From: Enterenecus faecium
GTDB taxonomy: Bacteria > Bacillota > Clostridia > Oscillospirales > Oscillospiraceae
Direction of reading: 5' to 3'
Assembly (NCBI GenBank): GCA_018713215.1
Contig: DVFO01000017.1
Span: forward strand, 1-23,928
Length of the DNA stretch: 23,928 nucleotides
Shown: one piece after another, positions 13,244 to 20,392 of the stretch
How the letters are laid out: the number at the start of each line of letters is the position of its first letter
How positions within the stretch are numbered: position 1 is the stretch's first letter
Translations under genes and position numbers: made by a program
The notes under the pieces: generated by a model
Seen by the model: the letters and a program-made list of their open reading frames with translations, nothing else
Databases searched by the model: none
Told to the model about the DNA's origin: nothing

Positions 13244-14140
13244 ATGACCATGGCACAGATCCAACACTTTCTGGACATCGTGAATTGGGGTGGGTTTTCT
13301 GCAGCGGCCAGCGAGACGTTTATCTCCCAGTCCTCCCTCTCCAAACAGATCAAGTCCCTGGAATCCGAGCTCAACGTCCAGCTGTTTGACCGGACCAACA
13401 ACAAAATTGCCCTCACCCCAGGGGGCACCGCGTTTCTGGAATACGCCAGAAAGCTCAACAATACCTACAAGGCTATGCTCCAGGACATGGAGCAGTACAG
13501 CAGCGCCAAGAAGACCATTTCCATGGGAATTTTGCCTCTGGAGCAGGGATACCGCCTGCTGGAGCGGCTGACCTCCTATCAGGTGGCCATGGAGCGGGTG
13601 CAGGTGAACATCACCGAGGACAACCAGGGCAAGCTGATTCCCCTGCTAGACCACGGCAAGCTGGATTTCGCCGTGGTGCGTATGGACGAGCTGGACCCGG
13701 AGGTATACGAGTTCCACCCCATCTATCGGGACAAGCTGGTGCTGGTGTACCGGAATACCCAGGAGGGGATTCCACCGGAGGACCCCGTCTCCCTCTCTCA
13801 GCTCTCCCATTTGCCCTTTGTGCTCATGAGCGACGAGTCGGTGCTGCATAACCTGTGTGTCCGACAGTTCCACCGGGAGAACTTCCATCCGTCGGTAATC
13901 TACACCGCCGCCCGGCACCGGTATCTGCTCAGCCTGGTAAACTCAGGGCTGGGGGTTACCATCCTGCCCAAGGCCCTGGTGAATACCGATTTGTTCCCAG
14001 ATCTGTGCTGCAAGGACCTCAGCGGGGACATGGAGTCCCTCATCGGGGTGGTGCGGCTCAAGCACGCCCACTTGTCCGCCGGGGCGGAGCATCTCTGTGA
14101 GTTCTTTGCACAGCAGGGCATACTGGCCCAGGAACCATGA
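13244..14140 (+). CDS. LysR-type transcriptional regulator
   Basis: 298 residues. The N-terminal winged helix-turn-helix is typical: IQHFLDIVNWGGFSAAASE, then SQSSLSKQIKSLE, then LFDRTNNKIALTPGG. A periplasmic-binding-protein-like effector domain follows from about residue 90 (MGILPLEQGY, NSGLGVTILPKALV). Start chosen at the ATG at 13244, seven bases after AGGGGG; the ATG at 13238 is too close to that site. It lies in the same direction as ubiX and its TGA stop overlaps the first possible ubiX ATG, so it is the first gene of the ubiX operon instead of a divergent regulator. It probably responds to a substrate or product of the prFMN-dependent pathway; the ligand is unknown. Confidence 0.93.
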   Translation: MTMAQIQHFLDIVNWGGFSAAASETFISQSSLSKQIKSLESELNVQLFDRTNNKIALTPGGTAFLEYARKLNNTYKAMLQDMEQYSSAKKTISMGILPLEQGYRLLERLTSYQVAMERVQVNITEDNQGKLIPLLDHGKLDFAVVRMDELDPEVYEFHPIYRDKLVLVYRNTQEGIPPEDPVSLSQLSHLPFVLMSDESVLHNLCVRQFHRENFHPSVIYTAARHRYLLSLVNSGLGVTILPKALVNTDLFPDLCCKDLSGDMESLIGVVRLKHAHLSAGAEHLCEFFAQQGILAQEP

Positions 14141-14157
14141 AAGGACGAGACACAGAC

Positions 14158-14718
14158 ATGAAACGGCTTATTGTAGCAATCAGCGGCGCCACCGGGGTGC
14201 AGATGGGGGCCAGGCTGTTGGAGGTGCTCCACCACATGCCCCAGGTGGAGACCCACCTGGTCATCAGCCGAGGTGCAGAGGTGATTTTCCAGCGGGAGAC
14301 CTCCATAGATTTGGAAGAGTTGAAGAAGCTGGCGGACTACACCTATGACGTGGACAACTTGGCAGCCGCTATTTCCAGCGGCTCTTACCGCACCGACGGG
14401 ATGATCATTCTCCCGTGCAGCATGAAGACCCTCTCGGGACTGGCCAACGCCTATGACGAGGACCTCATTGTGCGGGCGGCGGACGTGTGCCTGAAAGAGA
14501 ACCGCCGGGTGGTGGTGGTGCCCCGGGAGATGCCCCTCAACCGCATCCACTGCCGCAACCTGCTCACCGCCTGTGAGGCGGGGTATGTGATTATTCCGCC
14601 CATGCTCACCTTTTACAGCGACTACCCCACCGCCCAGGACCAGGTGGATCACATCATCGGGAAAATTCTCATGCAGTTTGACCTGGACTATGAGCGATTC
14701 CAGCCGTGGAAGGGATGA
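14158..14718 (+). CDS. ubiX: UbiX-type flavin prenyltransferase
   Basis: Joins a dimethylallyl group to FMN to make prenylated FMN, the cofactor of UbiD-family (de)carboxylases. 186 residues from the preferred ATG. Family marks: SGATG (residues 9-13) for FMN binding, VISRGAE, ILPCSMKTLSGLANA, and the conserved VVVPREMPLNRIHCRNLL. The start at 14158 gives the usual MKRLIVAISGATG opening; an ATG at 14137 overlapping the lysR stop would add 7 residues. It is followed with tight spacing by an LpdD-like gene and idi. No UbiD decarboxylase is in the window, so the enzyme that uses the cofactor must be elsewhere. Confidence 0.94.
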   Translation: MKRLIVAISGATGVQMGARLLEVLHHMPQVETHLVISRGAEVIFQRETSIDLEELKKLADYTYDVDNLAAAISSGSYRTDGMIILPCSMKTLSGLANAYDEDLIVRAADVCLKENRRVVVVPREMPLNRIHCRNLLTACEAGYVIIPPMLTFYSDYPTAQDQVDHIIGKILMQFDLDYERFQPWKG

Positions 14719-14723
14719 GGGGC

Positions 14724-15107
14724 ATGGATTTGAAAGTGAAGGTGGGCAGCGAGCCCTGCGCCGTCCGGCTGACTCTCTCCGCCACCCAGGGGCGGGGGCT
14801 GTGCGGCTTTCTCACCGGAGGTGTGGCCCATGTAGGCGGCGTGGCCTACGCCGTGCCCCGGCCCAAGTCCTCGGGGGAGGGACTCACAGCGGACCTCAGC
14901 ACCATCTGCGGCCCTGGCCATAAGGATGTGTATGCTGCCCAAGCGGTGGCAAAGCAGCTGTGCCTGGCTACCAACGAGACGGTGTGCATCTGTGCCGGGC
15001 TGCACTTGGACCACGCCAGCCAGGCCCAGATTAAAGAGATGATGGACAACTGTACCCAGGCTGCCCAACAGGCGGCGGAGGCGTACAAGAAGATGGGAGG
15101 CCAGTGA
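14724..15107 (+). CDS. lpdD: LpdD-like protein (putative prenylated-flavin chaperone)
   Basis: 127-residue soluble protein resembling the small D subunit of gallate-type decarboxylases (LpdD), a family described as helping prenylated flavin delivery or enzyme activation and often annotated vaguely as amino acid decarboxylase. Visible marks: a GFLTGGVAHVGGVAYAVPR strand region, the GPGHKDVYAAQAVAKQL helix, then CICAGLHLDHASQAQI. The ATG at 14724 has GGAAGGG nine bases upstream. The gene begins within 6 bases of the ubiX stop and ends 1 base before idi, so the three are surely one transcript. The assignment rests on pattern memory and context. Confidence 0.78.
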   Translation: MDLKVKVGSEPCAVRLTLSATQGRGLCGFLTGGVAHVGGVAYAVPRPKSSGEGLTADLSTICGPGHKDVYAAQAVAKQLCLATNETVCICAGLHLDHASQAQIKEMMDNCTQAAQQAAEAYKKMGGQ

Positions 15108-15108
15108 C

Positions 15109-15618
15109 ATGGAAGACCTGCTGATTTGTGTAGACCCCCTGGACGTGCCGGTGGGCACCATGGGGAAGGAGGAGTGCCACCGGAGGGGGCTGCTCCACCG
15201 GGCGTTCTCCATCTTTTTATATGACGGGGAGCGGGTGCTCCTCCAGCGCCGGGCCCTCCACAAGTACCACTCCGGCGGGCTGTGGGCCAACTCCTGCTGT
15301 TCCCATCCCCGAGACGGGGAGACGCTGGAAGAGGCGGTGCAGCGCAGGCTTATGGATGAGCTGGGGGTGTCCTGCTCATGCCGGGAGGTGGGCAGCTTCG
15401 TCTATCGCCACCAGTTCGCCCCGGACCTGTACGAGTATGAGTACGACCATGTGTTTGTGGGGGCCTATGCCGGACCGGTGACCCCCAATCCGGAGGAAAT
15501 TATGGAGACCCGGTGGTACACCAAGGAGGAGATTCTCTCCCTCCTCATCCAAGACCCGGCCCGGTTTGCCCCCTGGTTCATCACCGCCTTTCCCATGGCC
15601 ATCAAGGATATGAAGTAA
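15109..15618 (+). CDS. idi: Isopentenyl-diphosphate delta-isomerase, type I
   Basis: Nudix-fold enzyme interconverting IPP and DMAPP. 169 residues, close to the usual length of about 180. Expected metal and catalytic residues are present: His24 and His30 (EECHRRGLLHRAFS), the LLQRRALHKYHSGGLW segment, NSCCSHP with catalytic Cys64 and His66, and the paired acids Glu109 and Glu111 in YEYEYDHVF. The ATG at 15109 has GGGAGG upstream, overlapping the lpdD end. Placement after ubiX and lpdD suggests it supplies the dimethylallyl donor for prenyl-FMN rather than general isoprenoids, though both are possible. Clostridia more often carry the type II (fni) enzyme. Confidence 0.93.
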   Translation: MEDLLICVDPLDVPVGTMGKEECHRRGLLHRAFSIFLYDGERVLLQRRALHKYHSGGLWANSCCSHPRDGETLEEAVQRRLMDELGVSCSCREVGSFVYRHQFAPDLYEYEYDHVFVGAYAGPVTPNPEEIMETRWYTKEEILSLLIQDPARFAPWFITAFPMAIKDMK

Positions 15619-15660
15619 AAGAGCTGCGGCGCATGGAAGTTTGCGCCGCAGCTCTTTGTC
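15616..15660. terminator. Bidirectional terminator between idi and the aldehyde dehydrogenase gene
   Basis: 15-bp stem AAAGAGCTGCGGCGC/GCGCCGCAGCTCTTT (15618-15632 with 15643-15657) between convergent genes. Confidence 0.85.
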
Positions 15661-17023
15661 ATTTCAGGAACCGTTTCAAGAGGTTGAACTTGGAGGGGGT
15701 ATAGGGGTGGTAGCGCAGAGGCACATCCACGTGCTGGCCCCCCACCAGGATGCTCTTGTAATGGGTGAAGGTGTCAAAGCTGGCCTTGCCGTGGTAGGCA
15801 CCCATGCCGCTGTTGCCCACTCCGCCAAAGGGTAGATAGGGGGTGGCCAGGTGGAGGATGGTGTCGTTGAAGCAGCCGCCGCCGAAGGACAGACGGGAGG
15901 TCACCAAGTCCTGCATCGCCCGGCTCCTGGAGAAGAGGTACAGGGCCAGGGGCTTCTCCCGGCTGGAGACAAAGTCCACCACCTCCTGGGGCGTGGTGTA
16001 GGAGAGAATGGGGAGGACGGGGCCGAAAATCTCCTCCTGCATCACCGGGGATTGGGGGTCTACCTGGTCCAGCAGGGTGGGAGCGATCTTGCCGTCTCGG
16101 GCCTGTCCCCCCAAGAGGATGGTCTGGCCCTCCAGCAGTCCCAGAATGCGGCGGTAGTGCTTGTCGTTGACGATCTTGCCGTACTCGGGATTGGACAGAG
16201 GGTCGTCCCCCAGAGCGTCGTGAAGAGCCTTTTTCAGCTGCTCCACCAGCTGGTCTTTCACCTTCTGCTGCACCAGCACATAGTCCGGGGCCACACAGGT
16301 CTGTCCGGCGTTGAGAAACTTACCAAACACGATGCGCTTGGCGGCCAGAGCCAGGTCGGCGGTCTCATCCACGATGCAGGGGCTCTTGCCGCCCAGCTCC
16401 AGGGTCACGGGAATGAGGTTCTGGGCGGCCCGGCGCATCACCTCTTTGCCCACGGTGACCCCGCCGGTGAAGAAGATGTAGTCCACGCGCTGGTCCAGAA
16501 GGGCGGAGTTCTCCGCCCGGCCTCCTTCCACCACGGTCACATACTGGGGCTCGAAGGTGGCGGCGATGAGCTGGGCGAGCACCTGGGAGGTGGCGGGGGC
16601 ATAGGCGGAGGGCTTGAGAATGACGCAGTTGCCTGCGGCGATGGCCCCCAGCACCGGGGTCAGAGACAGCATAAAGGGGTAGTTCCAGGGGGACATCACC
16701 AGCACCACCCCATAGGGCTGGGGGTAGCGGCGGCTCTTGGCGGGGAACAGAGTCATGGGGGTGTGCACACTCCGAGGCTTGGCCCAGCGGCGCAGGTGGG
16801 AGCGGAGATAGGACAGCTCCTCCAGCACTTGCCCGATCTCACAGAAATAGCTCTCGTAGGGGTGTTTGCCCAAATCCGCCTGGAGGGCCGCCTCAATGTC
16901 CGGCTGCATGGCCAGAATATTGCGGCGCAGACGGTCCAGAGCGTCCAGACGGGCGGCCACAGGAAGGGTGACGCCAGAGCGGAAGTATGCGTGTTGGTTG
17001 GAAACCAGAGTGGAAATATCCAT
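15659..17023 (-). CDS. Aldehyde dehydrogenase (class 3-like)
   Basis: NAD(P)-dependent oxidation of aldehydes to acids; substrate unknown. 454 residues, the short length typical of ALDH3-like enzymes. Motifs in order: SPWNYP with catalytic Asn114, LKPSAYAP cofactor site, FFTGGVTVGK, LELGGKSPC with Glu209, and NAGQTCVAPDY with the nucleophile Cys243. The C-terminus ends in a basic-hydrophobic tail (SKFNLLKRFLK), which in this group may touch membranes. The start is the ATG at 17023 with AAGGAG about 11 bases upstream, overlapping the stop codon of the preceding FliB-like gene. The 17-base gap suggests co-transcription with that gene. Confidence 0.93.
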   Translation of the reverse strand: MDISTLVSNQHAYFRSGVTLPVAARLDALDRLRRNILAMQPDIEAALQADLGKHPYESYFCEIGQVLEELSYLRSHLRRWAKPRSVHTPMTLFPAKSRRYPQPYGVVLVMSPWNYPFMLSLTPVLGAIAAGNCVILKPSAYAPATSQVLAQLIAATFEPQYVTVVEGGRAENSALLDQRVDYIFFTGGVTVGKEVMRRAAQNLIPVTLELGGKSPCIVDETADLALAAKRIVFGKFLNAGQTCVAPDYVLVQQKVKDQLVEQLKKALHDALGDDPLSNPEYGKIVNDKHYRRILGLLEGQTILLGGQARDGKIAPTLLDQVDPQSPVMQEEIFGPVLPILSYTTPQEVVDFVSSREKPLALYLFSRSRAMQDLVTSRLSFGGGCFNDTILHLATPYLPFGGVGNSGMGAYHGKASFDTFTHYKSILVGGQHVDVPLRYHPYTPSKFNLLKRFLK

Positions 17024-17040
17024 GGGGCGTTGAACTCCTT

Positions 17041-18141
17041 TTAAAACTGGGGGAAGTGGATGGCATCGGGGGACAGGGCGGCGCAAGTGTCGATGGCCAG
17101 GTCCAAGTTCTCTTCCATGTGCTCCACCTCTCGGCTGAAGGCACAGCAGAGGGCGATTTCCTCCGCCTGGCTGAGGGCTTCTCGCTCTGCCCACTGGGTG
17201 AGGAACAGGTGGTAGAGCAGAATCGTGCTGCACGAGACAAAGGCCGCCCGTCCATAGAGTTGGTCATCGTTGACGGTTTTATGCCAGTGGCGGAAGAGAA
17301 GATACTCCGCCACGTTGGTGAGGTGGCGCTGCCACTGAGGTAACTGAAGCTCAAAGCGGCGGCACAGGTTCTGGTACTCTGTTTCGGTCAGGCCCTCCAA
17401 CTGCTGGCAGCACTGGCTCAGACGCTGGGGCCAGGTGGGGCGCAGGGGTTCCAGAGAGGAGAAGAACTGACACATGGTCTGGGCGAATTTGTTTCCCTCT
17501 CCGATGGAGGAGAGGGGGCGGAGGGAGAGGGCGGCCTGGGACATGGCCGGATAGTCCTCGCAGTCAATGGCGTCCTGTAGCGTGTCCGCCAAATACAGCA
17601 CCCCTTGCAGGCGTTCCCAGAGAGTGTACGGTTGTTCCTCCATCCCCTCCAGGACCGCTTGCCGGGTGACCTCCAGTCCGGCGAGCAGCTGGGGCGGGAT
17701 GTCGGGGAAGGGCTGGTCCGGGTGGCCGTCGTCCACCTCCTCCACCTGGAACGCGGGGCTCTCCAGCAGCAGCCGGGCCACCTCGGGGCAGGACATGGCC
17801 AGGGAGGCCTCGGTGAGGTTGCCGTACTCCTCAATGAACCGGGGATAGGCGGCGCAGTGGTCACACAGATGGGACTCCCCCCACTCCTTTTGGATAGCAC
17901 ACAGGCCGTCCGGGGTGAGCATGGTGCAAAAGCCCCGGTGGTCCAGGCGGAAGCAGGTGTCTCCCTCCTCGTCGGTGGTGAGGCTCTCTTGGAGGCGCTG
18001 GGCCAGAGAAGTGGGGGCGTGTTGGTAGTCGGAGAGGGTCTCCTCATCCAGGACAATGTCCCAGTCCCGGCAGCAGGTGTCGGGACAGGCGCCGCCCAGG
18101 CAGCGGAAACCGGGATAGTAGTTGGGGTGACGATGGAGCAC
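17041..18141 (-). CDS. FliB-like flagellin lysine-N-methylase family protein
   Basis: 366 residues with the cysteine-rich N-terminus of the FliB family: CLGGACPDTCCRDW (Cys14, 19, 23, 24), then Cys63, GFC (72), GLC (81) and LCDHCAAYPRF (93, 96). FliB methylates lysines of flagellin in Salmonella, but many Clostridia without flagella carry this family, so the substrate here is unknown. The Cys pattern suggests a metal or Fe-S centre. The start is GTG at 18141, seven bases after an ideal AAAGGAGG; a longer frame to 18192 overlaps the promoter. It is the first gene of a probable two-gene operon with the aldehyde dehydrogenase. No flagellar gene is nearby. Confidence 0.85.
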   Translation of the reverse strand: MLHRHPNYYPGFRCLGGACPDTCCRDWDIVLDEETLSDYQHAPTSLAQRLQESLTTDEEGDTCFRLDHRGFCTMLTPDGLCAIQKEWGESHLCDHCAAYPRFIEEYGNLTEASLAMSCPEVARLLLESPAFQVEEVDDGHPDQPFPDIPPQLLAGLEVTRQAVLEGMEEQPYTLWERLQGVLYLADTLQDAIDCEDYPAMSQAALSLRPLSSIGEGNKFAQTMCQFFSSLEPLRPTWPQRLSQCCQQLEGLTETEYQNLCRRFELQLPQWQRHLTNVAEYLLFRHWHKTVNDDQLYGRAAFVSCSTILLYHLFLTQWAEREALSQAEEIALCCAFSREVEHMEENLDLAIDTCAALSPDAIHFPQF

Positions 18142-18163
18142 AGTAATTCCTCCTTTGGGTGAC

Positions 18164-18192
18164 AGTATAGCCAAATGGGCGGGGAAAAGCAA
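18164..18192 (-). promoter_or_regulatory. Promoter of the fliB-like/aldehyde dehydrogenase operon
   Basis: TTGCTT (18192-18187), 17-bp spacer, TATACT (18169-18164) on the minus strand. Confidence 0.72.
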
Positions 18193-18226
18193 GGACCCGG
18201 CACAGAAAGAATTCCGTGCCGGGTCA
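18184..18226 (-). terminator. Terminator of the anti-sigma factor gene
   Basis: 10-bp stem GACCCGGCAC/GTGCCGGGTC (18225-18216 with 18203-18194) followed by a T-rich tail on the minus strand. The tail overlaps the -35 box of the next operon. Confidence 0.8.
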
Positions 18227-18243
18227 TAGGGGTGTGTGCCACG

Positions 18244-19764
18244 TCAGTCGTCTCGCTCAGATTCGTATTTCAGAACCTGACCGGTGGTGGCGTTGATTTC
18301 GTACTCATACTCCATGTTGCCGACGTGGAAGGAAATCTCATAGCGGGCCACGCCGTCGTCGTGGTCCAGCTCGTTTTCCAGCCGGGAGACCTGAGAGGCG
18401 TCCACTCCGGCGTGCTTACAAGCAGCCTGGAGGGCGGCGTCATAGCCGATATAGGACCCGTTGGAGTTGCCTTGGTTTTGGTTCTGATTCTGGCTCTGGT
18501 TGGTGGAGCTGTTGGAACCAGAACGGTGGGCGTAGTGGTCGCAGGCGTCCTGCTCGAACTTGACCACGTCGCCCGTGGTGGCGTTGATCTCGTAGTCATA
18601 CTCCACCCCGGCAGAGCAAAACTCAATCTCGTAGTAGGTCACGCCGTCGTCCTCGTCCAGCTTCACGGTGAGGGACTGGGCGGCACTCTGGTCCACTTTG
18701 GCGTGGGTCAGAGCGGCGGCGGTGGCGGCAGACTCGCCGATGAAGGCGGTGTTGCCCTGAGTGCCGGTGTTACCGGAACTGGTGTGCCAGGTGTGGTCGC
18801 AGGGCTCCTGCTCATTCTTCACCACACTGCCGTCCGTGGCGTTGATTTTGTACTCGTACTCGGTGCCGCCGCTGCAAAAGTCCAGCTCGTATACCATCCC
18901 CATGGGAGACCAGCCAAACTCGGTGCTCAGTCCCTGCACATTGCTGGTGGCGATGCCGGCGTGGTCGCAGGCGGCCTGCAAGGCGGCGTCCTGGCCGATG
19001 TAGGCCTGATCGCTGGTGGTGCCGGTCTGGGACACCCCGGTGGTGGTCAGGTTGCGGGAGGAGGCGATGAGGGAGATCTCGCTCATGGACAGGGGGGCCA
19101 GAGACTCAAAGGTGAGGGTGCTGTCCTGGGCAATGACCCCCTGGATGAGGCTGGCCTTTCCGGCGGAGATGTTGTACTGCTGGGCCAGCTGGGCCAGGTC
19201 GTCGTCCACGGTAACGGTCTGGGTGAGGATGGCCCCAGACTGGAAGGCGCCGGAGATGGTGGTGGTGAGCTCGTTCTGGAGCTGGGTGGCGGTGTCGGCG
19301 TCGGCGTTCTCCACCGACACCAGAATGGCGTTCTCCAGTTCGTCCAGATACCCCTTTTGGAGGCAGGCGCCGATGATGGCGTTGACGGCGGTCTCCAGAT
19401 TGGTGCCTTCCAGCTCCATGCCGCCCATGATGTCCTTGGCGTCATCGTTGAGGGGGGTGGCGGTGGTGACGGTCTCCTTGTTGTTGACGGACAGGGCGAT
19501 GCTGGGGTTGATGTCCAGGGTCACCACCGAGTCGGCGGCACTTGCCTGTTGGAAACGGGAGATGCCAAAGATACTGCCGGCCACAATGGCCAGGGCGGCT
19601 GCGGCGGAGAGGGGGGCGATCCAGCGGCGCTTATTAGAATTGTTTTTCATAGAGATCACAGTTCCTTTCTGTTCCTCGCAGGCGGAAAGGATGGCATCCA
19701 ACTGATCGGGGGCAGCGTGGGTGGCCGCCTGTTGAATTCGCTTGTGAATTTCCTCGTGGGTCAT
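18244..19764 (-). CDS. RsgI-like membrane anti-sigma factor with three PepSY domains
   Basis: 506 residues. A cytoplasmic part of about 45 residues is followed by one membrane helix (about 48-68). Next comes the conserved RsgI-family extracytoplasmic segment VVTLDINPSIALSVN with Asn86-Pro87, the bond known to be self-cleaved in studied RsgI proteins. After a helical linker (about 120-240), three PepSY repeats occupy 255-320, 341-406 and 438-503. Each has the pattern YIG..AA...AC.HAGV ... YE.EF..G..EYEYEINATTG. The second and third are separated by a Ser/Asn/Gln-rich linker (413-437). It lies 1 base after the sigma gene, with GGAGG nine bases before its ATG. The predicted role is to hold the ECF sigma factor at the membrane until an outside signal triggers release. 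Confidence 0.88.
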   Translation of the reverse strand: MTHEEIHKRIQQAATHAAPDQLDAILSACEEQKGTVISMKNNSNKRRWIAPLSAAAALAIVAGSIFGISRFQQASAADSVVTLDINPSIALSVNNKETVTTATPLNDDAKDIMGGMELEGTNLETAVNAIIGACLQKGYLDELENAILVSVENADADTATQLQNELTTTISGAFQSGAILTQTVTVDDDLAQLAQQYNISAGKASLIQGVIAQDSTLTFESLAPLSMSEISLIASSRNLTTTGVSQTGTTSDQAYIGQDAALQAACDHAGIATSNVQGLSTEFGWSPMGMVYELDFCSGGTEYEYKINATDGSVVKNEQEPCDHTWHTSSGNTGTQGNTAFIGESAATAAALTHAKVDQSAAQSLTVKLDEDDGVTYYEIEFCSAGVEYDYEINATTGDVVKFEQDACDHYAHRSGSNSSTNQSQNQNQNQGNSNGSYIGYDAALQAACKHAGVDASQVSRLENELDHDDGVARYEISFHVGNMEYEYEINATTGQVLKYESERDD

Positions 19765-19765
19765 C

Positions 19766-20335
19766 TCAGTCTGCCTCCTTCCATGCGGCGTTAAGCTTTT
19801 TAATGGAACGATGGTACTTGGAAAGAACTGTGGGTAAGGGCAGGGACAACAGCTGGGCGATCTCCCGGTGCTTGAGCCCTGTGAGGGCGTGGAGGGTGAC
19901 GATCTGCCGCTCCTGGTCGTCCAGAAGGGAGAGCAGGGAGTCTAAGGTGAGCAAGTCGTCCTGATCCACCATGGGATTGTGGGAGAGCCGGGCCAGATGC
20001 GCCTCCTCCAGGGGGAGGGTGTGGGACTGCTCCCGAAGCCGGGACAGGGCTAGGTTACGGGTGATGGTGATGATCCAGGCCATGGGCTTTCCCTGGGAGC
20101 GGTAGGACCCGGCGCTGTGATAGAGTTGGATAAAGGTGTCCTGGGTAATGTCCTCTGCATGGTCCACGTCTTTCAGTACCGACAGAGCAAAACCGTATAC
20201 GGCGGCCTTGGTGGTTTGGTAGAGGCTGGCCAGGGCCTCTTTGTCTCCCTGGGCCATCCGTGTGATGAGATCATCCAGCTGGTGGCTGTCGTACCCGGAG
20301 CGCTCAACGGGCAGAGCCGATGTGAATAATATCAT
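19766..20335 (-). CDS. ECF-type RNA polymerase sigma factor
   Basis: 189 residues. The sigma-2 region runs from about residue 25 to 90 (ALASLYQTTKAAVYGFALSVLKD, AEDITQDTFIQLY, and AWIITITRNLALSRLRE for -10 recognition). The sigma-4 region covers about 130-180, with LLDDQERQIVTLHALTGLKHREIAQLLSLPLPTVLSKYHRSIKKL. Start chosen at the ATG at 20335, which has GAGGTG six bases upstream; the ATG at 20353 would translate that ribosome site. It is paired with the membrane anti-sigma gene directly downstream. It probably drives its own operon and envelope genes elsewhere. Confidence 0.93.
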   Translation of the reverse strand: MILFTSALPVERSGYDSHQLDDLITRMAQGDKEALASLYQTTKAAVYGFALSVLKDVDHAEDITQDTFIQLYHSAGSYRSQGKPMAWIITITRNLALSRLREQSHTLPLEEAHLARLSHNPMVDQDDLLTLDSLLSLLDDQERQIVTLHALTGLKHREIAQLLSLPLPTVLSKYHRSIKKLNAAWKEAD

Positions 20336-20353
20336 GGTTTCACCTCTGTTCAT

Positions 20354-20385
20354 CTATATAACGCATGAGAGGACAGAATTATTGC
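20354..20385 (-). promoter_or_regulatory. Candidate ECF-type autoregulatory promoter
   Basis: On the minus strand GCAAT (20385-20381) and CGTTATATAG (20363-20354) with roughly 16-17 bases between the core elements. The GCAA..CGT layout resembles ECF promoters, and no good sigma-A match was found here. Confidence 0.35.
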
Positions 20386-20392
20386 GTGTGCC

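Noticed and set aside
17041..18141. Possible flagellar locus, from the FliB-like gene
   Set aside because: No flagellin, hook, motor or chemotaxis gene is in the window, and the family is common in non-motile Clostridia.
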